From CBDUQP01 sp965369385 (GTDB lineage: Bacteria > Planctomycetota > Phycisphaerae > SM23-33), in assembly GCA_965369385.1 (NCBI GenBank), contig CBDUQP010000045.1:1-23191 (forward strand): a stretch of DNA of 23,191 nt, given 5' to 3'. Of the stretch, positions 1 through 7,341 are shown one piece after another. The notes under the pieces were generated by a model. It did not search any database. It was not told where the DNA came from and worked only from the letters and a program-made list of their open reading frames with translations. Numbering within the stretch: the stretch's first letter is position 1; each line of letters begins with the position of its first letter. The position numbers were made by a program, and so were the translations under genes.

Positions 1-810
1 AACTACCGGCCTGACGCTCAGGAACATGCCATATTCTATCAGGATCTGCGAGGCCGCGTTGAGCAACTGAAGATCAGTTTGTCTGCCCAGACGCAATGTA
101 GTGTCGTCATGTCCTGCAACGGTGATGTACTCAATATGACGGTGTCTCGCGATGAGTTTGAGTCCTGGGTTGAAGACCTGGTCGACCAGAGCCTTGATCA
201 GACTCAAGACACGCTCAAGGAAGCCGGGCTTGAATGGTTCGACATCGATGCTGTCTATCCCATTGGCGGTGGAGCGATGATGCCCGTCGTTGTGCGAAGG
301 CTGGAGGAAGGCAGCGGGAAGGCGATCACGAGCAACTGCGAAGCTCATTGTGCCGCAGCGCTCGGAGCAGCGATTGCAGGCAGGCTGGAGTATGAACGCA
401 ACAACAGAAGCTATCAGGTGGGGTCGGTTACTCTACCATCCATAGGCTACTACATGCGGGATATCTTAAGTTGTGCTGTCGGTGTTTCGGTCCTTAAGCA
501 GACGGTGTGTTGTGAGATTCTCGCCAAGGATACGCCCATCCCCTCCATTCAGACGCGGAACTTCAAGCTTGCTGAGCTCGGCCAGACCGACGTGAGGATC
601 GAGATACTGCAGGGACGCGAAGGCGAGAAGGCCGACAGTTGCATGGCGATGGGGCACTTTGATCTAGAGACTCTTCCTTCCCGCCCTGACGTCGTCAATC
701 GAATCGAGGTCACATTCGACTTGGACAAGGACGGTCTGTTGGCCATCTCCGCCAGGGATACCGTCAGCAACAAACGGTCCGAACTGAAGGTTGACCATAA
801 CAACGCATAA
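1..810 (+). CDS. Hsp70/DnaK-like protein, lidless, 5' end outside window
   Basis: The reading frame is open from base 1, so the N-terminal part of the ATPase domain lies off the window; 269 residues are visible. They match the second half of an Hsp70: the segment LKISLSAQTQ (compare EKAKIELSS in DnaK), the nucleotide-site stretch YPIGGGAMMP (DnaK VGGSTRMP), and AAALGAAIAG before the linker. A beta-sandwich substrate-binding domain follows, with KDTPIPS, EILQGREGE and VTFDLDKDGLLAISARD. The protein stops about 15 residues after that motif, so the helical lid and C-terminal tail of DnaK are absent. Family knowledge: Hsp70s are ATP-driven cytosolic chaperones, and lidless paralogues release substrate faster or serve special roles. 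The next gene starts 20 bases downstream, which suggests one transcript with the vWA gene. It is not the housekeeping dnaK: no grpE or dnaJ is nearby and the sequence is divergent. Confidence 0.88.
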   Translation, partial: NYRPDAQEHAIFYQDLRGRVEQLKISLSAQTQCSVVMSCNGDVLNMTVSRDEFESWVEDLVDQSLDQTQDTLKEAGLEWFDIDAVYPIGGGAMMPVVVRRLEEGSGKAITSNCEAHCAAALGAAIAGRLEYERNNRSYQVGSVTLPSIGYYMRDILSCAVGVSVLKQTVCCEILAKDTPIPSIQTRNFKLAELGQTDVRIEILQGREGEKADSCMAMGHFDLETLPSRPDVVNRIEVTFDLDKDGLLAISARDTVSNKRSELKVDHNNA

Positions 811-829
811 ACGAATTGAGGTGATGATT

Positions 830-1552
830 ATGAGATATTTGAACGCTGCACAGAGAGTGAAGGCAACGGTAATGGAGTTGGTGTTCGTCCTGATAGATTT
901 CTCCGCCTCGATGGATACTGAGGACTTTCGTCCATCTCGCAAAGCAGGTGCGATTGAAGCCAACAAACGTCTTATCGAAACCAAGGCACGAGCATTTCCT
1001 GATGATCAACTGGGAATAATCGTCTTCAGTGACAACGCTAAAGTTCTCCATAGACCTGTGCCTGTCGGTTCCGGTTCACAAGCCTTGTGCAAATCTCTTC
1101 GAAAGAGAAAGATTCCTGGCGGAGGAACCAACTTCACGGCCGCCTTAGAACTGGCTGAAAGGTGCCTGTTTGGTAGCTATTCATATGATGAGCCGCAAAG
1201 CTTCTTCGGCAAGGCATTCAGTGAGTTCCTTGCGGAATCGGAAACTGATTCTCTGCTAAAGATCAGTACGCCAAACGTAGACAATGGTATCACACGGCGA
1301 ATCATCATGCTGACGGATGGTGAGCATAACGGTGACGGCGACCCGGCAAAGGTTGCGGGCCGGCTCAAGAAGGCGGGTGTGATCGTCGAGTGCATCGGCG
1401 TTGCCGGCAGCCCCGGAGAAGTTGACAAAAAGATGCTCAAGCGGATCGCCTCGCGTGATGAGGCTGGCAAGGCGCGATACTCCTTCATCGGAGATACGTC
1501 CCAGTTAATCAAGAAATACGAGTCCATGGCCAATCAAATCCGGCCAGTTTAG
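830..1552 (+). CDS. vWA domain protein with intact MIDAS
   Basis: 240 residues, almost all one von Willebrand factor A domain. The metal-ion-dependent adhesion site is complete: D-F-S-A-S at residues 23-27, Thr100 in GGGTNFT, and Asp163 in IMLTDGEHNG. There is no signal peptide or membrane segment, so it should be cytosolic. I chose ATG 830 because GAGGTG at 818-823 sits six bases upstream; ATG 824 and an earlier TTG overlapping the Hsp70 gene are less likely. Family knowledge: bacterial vWA proteins bind partner proteins through the metal and often act with ATPases or chaperones. The tight spacing to the Hsp70 gene (20 bases) and to a small membrane protein gene (17 bases) suggests the four products work together. 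The exact role is unknown. Confidence 0.9.
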   Translation: MRYLNAAQRVKATVMELVFVLIDFSASMDTEDFRPSRKAGAIEANKRLIETKARAFPDDQLGIIVFSDNAKVLHRPVPVGSGSQALCKSLRKRKIPGGGTNFTAALELAERCLFGSYSYDEPQSFFGKAFSEFLAESETDSLLKISTPNVDNGITRRIIMLTDGEHNGDGDPAKVAGRLKKAGVIVECIGVAGSPGEVDKKMLKRIASRDEAGKARYSFIGDTSQLIKKYESMANQIRPV

Positions 1553-1569
1553 GAGCACAGGAGAACCCA

Positions 1570-1863
1570 ATGACAATTCTCAATCCGATAACGATGTTGT
1601 TTCACCTGATTCATCTCGGCATCAGCATTATGGCGTTCTTCCTTGTGGTTCGCTTGATCCTGACTTGGAAGCGATTCGGGTGGCTTGAAGCGTTCGACAA
1701 GGCTGGCGGCTCGCTGGTGAATGGAATGACAACAGCAGTTGGCGATTGCCTTTCGCGAGGAATCCGCAAGAAGATCTCTGATAGGGGCAGACTTCTCGTC
1801 AGCTTGGCGATTCTTACGTTGGCTGATCTTGTCCTGGTCTGCCTGACAAACGCAACTGTTTAG
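1570..1863 (+). CDS. small membrane protein, two predicted TM segments
   Basis: 97 residues, no family recognised. Two hydrophobic helices are clear: about residues 7-28 (MLFHLIHLGISIMAFFLVV) and about 75-95 (LLVSLAILTLADLVLVCL). The loop between them is polar with several Arg/Lys (SRGIRKKISDRGR), so by the positive-inside rule both ends may face out and the loop in. The start at 1570 has a good ribosome binding site, AGGAG in CAGGAGAACCCAATG. It lies 17 bases after the vWA gene and 12 bases before the next membrane protein gene, so it is almost certainly co-transcribed. A membrane partner or anchor for the vWA/Hsp70 pair is a reasonable guess, not a demonstrated role. Confidence 0.75.
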   Translation: MTILNPITMLFHLIHLGISIMAFFLVVRLILTWKRFGWLEAFDKAGGSLVNGMTTAVGDCLSRGIRKKISDRGRLLVSLAILTLADLVLVCLTNATV

Positions 1864-1875
1864 AAAGGAACGAAC

Positions 1876-2250
1876 ATGGAAAACCTGATTTACATCGCGA
1901 TCTTTGTCATCCTCTTTGTGGTGATAGACCAGAGCTTGAAGGCTGGCCTGTCGTACGACGGCAACAGTCGCCTGGTCCTGTCGGCCTGCGTCACTCTTCT
2001 TTGCATGATTGGTATGAAGGACATGCTCTCCTCAACAGGCTCTGTCGAGATTGAAGTGATGCTGTTGCCTTATGCCGCACTTGGAGTAGCCATTCTTGCG
2101 GTGATCTTGATTGCCGGAATCTGCACGCTCTTCCGAAAGCGAAGTGCCCGGACTTCGGAAGCCGACTCTTCTGGCAACAGACGCAGAACTTGTATGGAGA
2201 AGAAAGATGATGAACACGACAAGAGAATCAGAATACATCACCCCAAATGA
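1876..2250 (+). CDS. small membrane protein with polar C-terminal tail
   Basis: 124 residues, no family recognised. Three hydrophobic segments are visible: about 3-19 (LIYIAIFVILFVVI), about 33-50 (VLSACVTLLCMIGM) and about 62-86 (MLLPYAALGVAILAVILIAGICTLF). A charged tail of roughly 38 residues follows, rich in Arg, Lys, Glu and Asp and ending RIRIHHPK, probably cytosolic. AAAGGA sits six bases before ATG 1876. Its last 44 bases overlap the start of the HTH gene at 2207, a sign of translational coupling. Together with the preceding gene this gives the operon two membrane proteins of similar size, which might form a complex. Function unknown. Confidence 0.75.
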   Translation: MENLIYIAIFVILFVVIDQSLKAGLSYDGNSRLVLSACVTLLCMIGMKDMLSSTGSVEIEVMLLPYAALGVAILAVILIAGICTLFRKRSARTSEADSSGNRRRTCMEKKDDEHDKRIRIHHPK

Positions 2251-2404
2251 ACTTGCCGCCCGCTGGCAATGCAGCCGCAGTTCGGTTGATCGCTATGCCC
2301 AGCAGGCAGGATTCACAAGACTGTGTTTGGGCGACGGCAAGAATAGCACCGTCAGATTCCTGAGAAAGGAGGTATATGCCTATGAAAAAGAAAGGCAGGT
2401 CTAA
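2207..2404 (+). CDS. small excisionase/AlpA-like HTH DNA-binding protein
   Basis: 65 residues. The core YITPNELAARWQCSRSSVDR followed by a short wing ending in VRFLRKEVYAYE matches the MerR-like/HTH_17 fold used by excisionases and AlpA-type regulators. In these, a helix-turn-helix is followed by a strand that fixes the next helix. ATG 2207 is chosen because GGAGA at 2196-2200 lies six bases upstream; the frame is open further up, inside the membrane protein gene, but without a comparable site. It is the last sizeable gene of the operon and stops 34 bases before a strong terminator. In an integrated element such a protein may be an excisionase (recombination directionality factor) or the operon's own regulator. 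The sequence alone does not decide between them. Confidence 0.75.
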   Translation: MMNTTRESEYITPNELAARWQCSRSSVDRYAQQAGFTRLCLGDGKNSTVRFLRKEVYAYEKERQV

Positions 2405-2429
2405 GCTATCACTTAAACCTGCCCAGTAA
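2376..2429 (+). CDS. possible 17-residue basic peptide ORF
   Basis: A near-perfect Shine-Dalgarno, AAAGGAGG at 2365-2372, lies inside the 3' end of the HTH gene. It is followed by ATG at 2376 and again in frame at 2382 (nine bases from the SD, the better spacing). The frame reads MPMKKKGRSKLSLKPAQ and stops with TAA at 2427, nine bases before the terminator stem. The peptide is strongly basic (about six Lys/Arg in 17). The SD could be chance, since it codes for RKEV in the HTH frame. The placement between an SD and a terminator is the only support. Confidence 0.3.
   Translation: MPMKKKGRSKLSLKPAQ
2394..2423 (+). other. hairpin over the HTH stop codon
   Basis: GGCAGGT (2394-2400) pairs with ACCTGCC (2417-2423), and the inner bases TAAG/CTTA (2403-2406, 2412-2415) can extend the stem with bulges. 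It spans the HTH stop codon and most of the small basic ORF, and precedes the terminator hairpin. It might affect translation of the short ORF or protect the 3' end. No T-tract follows, so it is not itself a terminator. Confidence 0.4.
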
Positions 2430-2437
2430 ACAATCTG

Positions 2438-2490
2438 GCTGCCCGGCATTCCTACTGCAAGTCCTTATGCCGGGCAGCTTCTTTTTATTC
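2438..2490 (+). terminator. strong rho-independent terminator of the Hsp70/vWA operon
   Basis: A perfect 12-base stem, GCTGCCCGGCAT (2438-2449) with ATGCCGGGCAGC (2467-2478), has a 17-base loop and is followed by TTCTTTTTATTC. It lies 34 bases past the HTH stop and closes the operon that enters from the left edge. Confidence 0.88.
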
Positions 2491-2900
2491 TATACGAATC
2501 CGGCAGCCTGAGACATCTCAAATATGTAATCGGCGTATGTTGCTCAATGAAGCAGGCCCTCCTGTAAAGGGCGGAGTAAACCCCCGCCGCGATGGAAAGA
2601 AGACAAACAATCCACCTGACCGTGCGACAAATCACCATCCTTGAGTCAGTGAGTAAGCATATGGAATTGAGAATGGGAGGGGTCTGTATGAGTGAAACGA
2701 CGAGCCACAAACGCACAAAGGCTGCGGCTGCCGATCGCAGGGGCAGGACTGAGGTCGTGCTTCCCGGCGGGAAACGCAACTGACACTGTCAGAACGGCTC
2801 TGCGGCTGGGCCAGATCGGATTTCGGGGGGAGCATTCCAATAGCCTTGGAAAGCGTGAAGCGAAGATACAAGCAGCTTCTTAAGCTTGTCGTTACTCCGT
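2491..2900. other. gene-poor gap between convergent operons
   Basis: About 410 bases with no convincing conserved gene. It holds one short ORF with a good ribosome binding site (2688-2783, listed separately) and a small inverted repeat GGCGG...CCGCC near 2573-2590. The forward terminator and the stop of the reverse-strand Fic gene flank it. Confidence 0.5.
2688..2783 (+). CDS. possible small or frameshifted gene
   Basis: ATG 2688 is preceded by GGAGG at 2676-2680 with seven bases of spacing, which is an excellent site. It opens a 31-residue frame, MSETTSHKRTKAAAADRRGR then TEVVLPGGKRN, ending at TGA 2781. The next frame, free of stops from 2753, continues plausibly as LTLSERLCGWARSDFGGSIP then IALESVKRRYKQLLK. 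The stretch could therefore be a short gene broken by a single frameshift near 2780. No family is recognised. It may equally be non-coding. Confidence 0.28.
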   Translation: MSETTSHKRTKAAAADRRGRTEVVLPGGKRN

Positions 2901-4430
2901 TCAGTCACTGCATGCCCTCTTTCCGTATGCGGATTGGACGGCTTGTTGCATCTGGGCTACCTCTTCGTCGGTGAGGCATTCGAAGTGGCTGGTACGTCTG
3001 CGAGCAGAGAGTGAGACTCCATTCTGAAGACAGAAGCGGATGAACAAGTCGATCTGCCTGTCGGGCATATCCACAATCTCCTGGATGGCGGCCTTGGCGA
3101 TGTCGTAGCTGGCCAGGAAGTTCAATTCCTCGACCAACTCGGTATCGATGGTCCTTTCAATGAAGGCGAACAAGGCCTCCGCCTGGGCAGTCATGTCGAG
3201 GAAGCGATACCAGACACTCGTATCGTTCTTGACCGTCATTCGGCCGTCCTCGTCCAACTCGTAGTCGACCATCGGCATTAGCGGCGTGGAAAACGCCTCC
3301 AACGAAGCATCGTAATCGCTGGGGTTCTTGAGCATCGCGGCCGATACCGGAAACATTAGCCCCTCCGGCGTGAAGCCGTTACGAGCGAGAATGTTGTGGA
3401 TTAGAAAACGATGGATTCGCCCGTTACCATCCTCGAACGGATGCAGGAACACAAAGCCGTACGCCACGGCTGCGGCATGTAACACGGGGTGAACGTTACC
3501 GGCTCCCATGCGGAGGTGGGATGCGATTAGACCGTCCATCAGGTCGGCAAGATCTTCGGGCTTTGGACAGACGAAGTGAACGCGTTCTGCCTGCCAGGCA
3601 ACAGTCTCGCCGACATAGTTCTGCGTGGTACGATAATCGGAGTCCGCAAAACGGGGATCGACGATCCGGTTCTGAAGGTCGACCAGCCGGGCCTTGTCGC
3701 AGAAGTCTTCCTGTTCAGCCAGCTGCAATAGCGAGATAAACCGATCCGTGCGGTTGGCACTCGGCTTGATGTGCTCGATCTCGAATGATGACTTGGTCTC
3801 CTTCGTGTACAGGTAGCTCAGCGCGCGTTTCAGCAGTTCTGGCGGGAACGCGGCCACTACCTGCTGACATTGCTCCTGGAGATCCGCTGCCATAAAACGC
3901 TGGATCGTCTCGGTGCGTCGGATCATCGGACAGAATCGCCCATCACCAAGCAGGTTGTCGTTGATGCCCTGGCGACCAATACGCTTGGGCTCACCGGCAG
4001 TCACATATGTGTCCACTTCCAAGAGGTCGACGTAGCGGCATCGCTTGAGATCATCGATGGGCAACAGCTCGCCCGTGATCAGTTCATAGAGATACCATAT
4101 CCGGCGGGCATACTTGCCCGTTGGCTTTGACTTCACGTAAGCCGTGATCTCCGAAGTGTCAACTGTCCGAAATATGCTTGCCAGGATCGCCAGATTTGTG
4201 CCATCGTATCTGAGAGCGAACTCCAGGTGATCACCCAGCCCTTCGCCCGGCCAGTATCGAGAGATGTAGGTCTCGCGCACCGCAGCACCGGTAGACTCGA
4301 TCCGGTGCGATCCGCCAGTGGCGACCTGTGATTCATGCCAGTTCGGCATGACCTGAATGCCCAGCCGCTCCGCAATCGCAGCATACCCGGCTGGTCTGGT
4401 GCCAGTACTATGCAGATCATTCGCAGCCAT
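2901..4430 (-). CDS. Fic family protein (AMP-transferase type), class II-like
   Basis: 509 residues from ATG 4430; AGGAG at 4437-4441 lies six bases upstream. The ATG at 4436 touches the AGGAG and is less likely (it gives 511 residues, used for numbering here). The Fic active-site motif is intact: HPFEDGNGRIHR at residues 332-343, with catalytic His332. An N-terminal inhibitory-helix motif (S/T)xxxE(G/N) is recognisable as SFEIEH at 217-222, with the inhibitory Glu221 kept but His in place of the usual Gly/Asn. The order, inhibitory motif before the Fic core, is that of class II enzymes. Family knowledge: Fic proteins transfer AMP or other nucleotides from NTPs to Ser, Thr or Tyr hydroxyls of target proteins. 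The roughly 190-residue N-terminal region and the C-terminal region (about 400-511, helical) are not assigned. It stands alone, convergent with the Hsp70/vWA operon; no antitoxin partner is adjacent, which fits an internally inhibited enzyme. Confidence 0.9.
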   Translation of the reverse strand: MAANDLHSTGTRPAGYAAIAERLGIQVMPNWHESQVATGGSHRIESTGAAVRETYISRYWPGEGLGDHLEFALRYDGTNLAILASIFRTVDTSEITAYVKSKPTGKYARRIWYLYELITGELLPIDDLKRCRYVDLLEVDTYVTAGEPKRIGRQGINDNLLGDGRFCPMIRRTETIQRFMAADLQEQCQQVVAAFPPELLKRALSYLYTKETKSSFEIEHIKPSANRTDRFISLLQLAEQEDFCDKARLVDLQNRIVDPRFADSDYRTTQNYVGETVAWQAERVHFVCPKPEDLADLMDGLIASHLRMGAGNVHPVLHAAAVAYGFVFLHPFEDGNGRIHRFLIHNILARNGFTPEGLMFPVSAAMLKNPSDYDASLEAFSTPLMPMVDYELDEDGRMTVKNDTSVWYRFLDMTAQAEALFAFIERTIDTELVEELNFLASYDIAKAAIQEIVDMPDRQIDLFIRFCLQNGVSLSARRRTSHFECLTDEEVAQMQQAVQSAYGKRACSD

Positions 4431-4440
4431 GGTCATCTCC

Positions 4441-5072
4441 TGAATATCGCGTGCAAGCTGTGATTATTGACTGCATATCGGCTGTTTGCAAGAAAAACGT
4501 TCGCAGCAAATCCAATATGCGCACTTCTGGGGCCTGAGCGTAAAAGACTGCCGCCCACCATGCAAAACAGCCGCAAGAGCCACATCTGACGACATAATGG
4601 CCGCACGACTACTCATGCAAGGATTCGTGCAAGCCCCGGAGTGCATAACGTCAGCCGCGTATGTACTGATGGAATCGCTGCGACGATTGGGATTGCGTGG
4701 AACAGAACTTGAACGAGCCAAGGCCGGAACCATTCGACTGAAACTGCTGAAGATCGGTGCGAGGACTCCCAGTTCCGTGCGACGAGGGTTCTGTATCTTG
4801 CCAGCAGCTACCCGCTGCAGAGGCTGTTCAACAGGGGTGTCCGAAGGCTGCGTGAAATGAACGCAATATCGATCTGACCTGATCGACAATCCGGGTAGCC
4901 TAAGGGGGTAAGCGAGTAGTTCGCACCAAGTCAGCCACAAACAATACAGGAGACCAAAACAGTAACCAAACGCTGCACAATCAGAATCAACAACGCCTAT
5001 GAAATGTCCAAGCCAGTGACAACCTGATCGTACCTAATCGATATTGCTGGAAATCAGACAAGACGACTCAAC
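4441..5072. other. gene-poor gap with IS remnant
   Basis: The 630 bases between the Fic start and the ligase stop hold only the transposase remnant listed separately (about 4591-4877). The rest (4441-4590 and 4878-5072) shows no gene, no clear terminal inverted repeats of the insertion sequence, and no strong hairpin. Confidence 0.5.
4591..4877 (+). pseudogene. IS1380-type DDE transposase, C-terminal remnant, frameshifted
   Basis: The frame open from 4486 contains AAYVLMESLRRLGLRGTELE then RAKAGTIRLKLLKIGAR, the well-conserved C-terminal region of IS1380-like (DDE_Tnp_1) transposases. After IGARTPSSVR the family pattern leaves this frame and resumes one base over as VLYLASSYPLQRLFNRGVRR, ending MNAISI at TGA 4875-4877. 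A single-base indel near 4785 therefore separates two halves of the same tail. The catalytic DDE core and the N-terminus are missing upstream, and homology fades before about 4590. It is a dead fragment, evidence of past insertion-sequence activity in this island. Confidence 0.8.
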
Positions 5073-7247
5073 TCACTTCTCAGAAGGCGAAGCTGATTGC
5101 GAACCGAGTCGCAGAAGCTTCTTGAACTGGGCCTCATTGATGATCATGACTCCCAACTCCTTGGCCTTGGCAAGATTTCGGCCGGGGCGATCGCCAACAA
5201 CGACACAGTCTGTCGCCTTGGTGACGCTACGCTTACTGACTCCACCAGCCGCACCAATTGCCTGAATCGCCTGCTTTCGAGTGAAACTCTTCAACCGTCC
5301 CGTCACTACTACAGCCTTTCCCGCCAGCGGAAGAAAGTCGTTATCGCCATCCCGCTTAACCACATCCAACCGAACGCCGGCCGCCTTCAACTGCACGATT
5401 ATTCCTCTGCCTTCTGAACTCTGGAAGAAGGCCCTGACACTGGTTGCAGTGGCTGATCCGATTCCCTTGACCGAATCCAGTGACTCTACATCAGCACTCA
5501 TGATTGAGTCGATGTTGCCAAATTGCTCCGCAAGTGCTCTGGCCGCAGCGGGCCCGACATGACGAATGCTTAGTCCAGCCAACACCCTACCCAAACCCCG
5601 CTGCTTGCTTGCATCAATAGACGCCATAATCTTGCTGGCACGAGACTCTCCCACGTTATCCAGGGCTAAGAACTGCTCAGCTTTGAGTGAGTAGATGTCC
5701 GCACAATCTTTGATCAAGGCATTCTTGACGAGCTGATCTATCACTGCAGAACCCAACTGATTGATAGCCATCTGATCCCGCGTCGCGAAGAACTCCAGTC
5801 GCATGCGCAATTGGGCCTGGCATCTCCTGTACGGACAGAAGATTCTGCCTGCATTATCACAGACGAGCTGGGTTCGGCAGGAGGGACATTGCGTCGGAGG
5901 CGAAATAAGGTACTTGGCATCGGGTCGATCTGACGCTACCACGGAGACCACCTGAGGGATGACTCCGCCTGCCCTCTTGACCAATATGGCATCACCTTTC
6001 CGGAGCCCCATGGTTCTGAGACGCTTGGTGTTGTGCAGACTGGCACGAGATACGATAACACCGGAGAGCTTGACCGCATCGAACTGAGCAACTGGCGTGA
6101 CAGTTCCGAAACGCCCAACAGAGAACCTGACGCCTCGCAGAATCGTGCGTGCGGTATTCGATTCATACTTGTAAGCCACGCACCATCGTGGGGCCCGACG
6201 TGTTGCTCCAAGCTTCTCCCGCAAGGCCAGAGAATCAACCTTTATCACGATTCCATCGGTGTCATATCCGAGTTCATTCCGCTGGGTTCGCCAATGCTTG
6301 ACCGCATGCCTGATCTTCTGGGGCGTGGTACAAATGGTTCGGCATGGCTTTATTGTGGGAACACCCCAGCGAGCGAAAGCAGCCTTGATCAGCGTTGCAG
6401 AACTACCTATTGGCGAGGACATGCTACCAAAACCGTGAGCAATGAATGCCAGTCCCCGGCGACTAGCCTCGCTTGGATCTGCATGCTGAATCGCCCCAGC
6501 GGCCCCATTACGGGAGTTTGCCAGCGGGAGCAACCCTCGGTTGATTCGGCCACGATTGAACTCCGCAAATGCAACACGAGGCCAGTACAACTCTCCTCGA
6601 ATATCAAATTTCTCAGGCCAGTCCTTTCCCTCTAGTGATTGGGGTATGGCGGAGATCTTTCGAACATACTCCGAGATATTGTTGCCCTGATTTCCATTGC
6701 CTCTCGTCGCAGCCCATACCAACACCCCCTTCTCATATCGCAATGTGACAGCCACGCCATCCACCTTGGGCTCAAGCACAAAGGCAACTTCCTGCCCCCC
6801 GGCCGCCTTGCCAATGCGCTGAACGAAAGCGTCAATCTCATCAAGAGAGTATATCTTGTCTATGCTGAGCATAGGTGTCGCGTGATTCACCACCGCAAGC
6901 CCATCACGCAGATGCTGACCCAGACGCTGCGTGGGGGAATCCGGGCTGACAAGCTCAGGATGCTTAGCCTCCAGCGCCTCAAGCTCTTTTACAAGGAGAT
7001 CGTATTCATGATTAGAGATCTCCGGCCTTCCCAAGGTGTGATAGAGATGATCGTGCCGACGAATCTCTTTGCGAAGGAACTCAATGCGTTTCACGCCCTT
7101 TGGCAAGGTTCCAGTCTGCTCCTGAACAACTCGATTCGGTTGACTTGCTACGGGCGGAGTCGCAGAGACGGCACACACGGCACCGACCACTATCCCGATT
7201 GCGAACACCAGCACCATGAGTCGAATTGCGTAGATTGCCCTTATCAT
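5073..7247 (-). CDS. LigA-type NAD-dependent DNA ligase paralogue with N-terminal signal/anchor
   Basis: 724 residues with full LigA architecture. After a hydrophobic N-terminus come domain Ia (51-115), adenylation domain with KVDG (catalytic Lys161, Glu159), RGEL, DGIVIK (Lys336) and RWCVAYK, OB fold, a four-Cys zinc finger (C454, C457, C471, C476), helix-hairpin-helix repeats (about 510-620) and a BRCT domain (about 639-713). LigA normally seals nicks in the cytosol using NAD. Two oddities stand out. First, residues 8-29 form a signal or membrane anchor (RLMVLVFAIGIVVGAVCAVSA, possible cleavage after VSA). This start is firm: AGAGGTG lies five bases before ATG 7247. Second, conserved acids are Asn: Asn79 for Asp32 (E. 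coli numbering) in the NMN site, and RGNGNQGNNIS for RGDGxxGEDxT. MDIDGLG is also changed, to MAINQLG. It is most likely a diverged second ligase, exported or membrane-bound, not the housekeeping enzyme. It lies 94 bases downstream of the SWIM gene. Confidence 0.9.
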   Translation of the reverse strand: MIRAIYAIRLMVLVFAIGIVVGAVCAVSATPPVASQPNRVVQEQTGTLPKGVKRIEFLRKEIRRHDHLYHTLGRPEISNHEYDLLVKELEALEAKHPELVSPDSPTQRLGQHLRDGLAVVNHATPMLSIDKIYSLDEIDAFVQRIGKAAGGQEVAFVLEPKVDGVAVTLRYEKGVLVWAATRGNGNQGNNISEYVRKISAIPQSLEGKDWPEKFDIRGELYWPRVAFAEFNRGRINRGLLPLANSRNGAAGAIQHADPSEASRRGLAFIAHGFGSMSSPIGSSATLIKAAFARWGVPTIKPCRTICTTPQKIRHAVKHWRTQRNELGYDTDGIVIKVDSLALREKLGATRRAPRWCVAYKYESNTARTILRGVRFSVGRFGTVTPVAQFDAVKLSGVIVSRASLHNTKRLRTMGLRKGDAILVKRAGGVIPQVVSVVASDRPDAKYLISPPTQCPSCRTQLVCDNAGRIFCPYRRCQAQLRMRLEFFATRDQMAINQLGSAVIDQLVKNALIKDCADIYSLKAEQFLALDNVGESRASKIMASIDASKQRGLGRVLAGLSIRHVGPAAARALAEQFGNIDSIMSADVESLDSVKGIGSATATSVRAFFQSSEGRGIIVQLKAAGVRLDVVKRDGDNDFLPLAGKAVVVTGRLKSFTRKQAIQAIGAAGGVSKRSVTKATDCVVVGDRPGRNLAKAKELGVMIINEAQFKKLLRLGSQSASPSEK

Positions 7248-7341
7248 TACTGCACCTCTTTTCGCTAACAGAGCACTCTAGACTCAGCGAACCCTTGAAA
7301 GCAAGACGATTCTGTGCTGACTCCCCCCCGGATCAAGGCCG

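Noticed and set aside
6033..6635. Forward-strand open frame of 200 codons opposite the ligase.
   Set aside because: The ligase motifs on the reverse strand are unambiguous; this frame has no motif or ribosome binding site.
5073..7247. Reading the ligase's hydrophobic N-terminus as a misplaced start.
   Set aside because: ATG 7247 has AGAGGTG five bases upstream, and no ATG with a comparable site exists between it and the first LigA domain.
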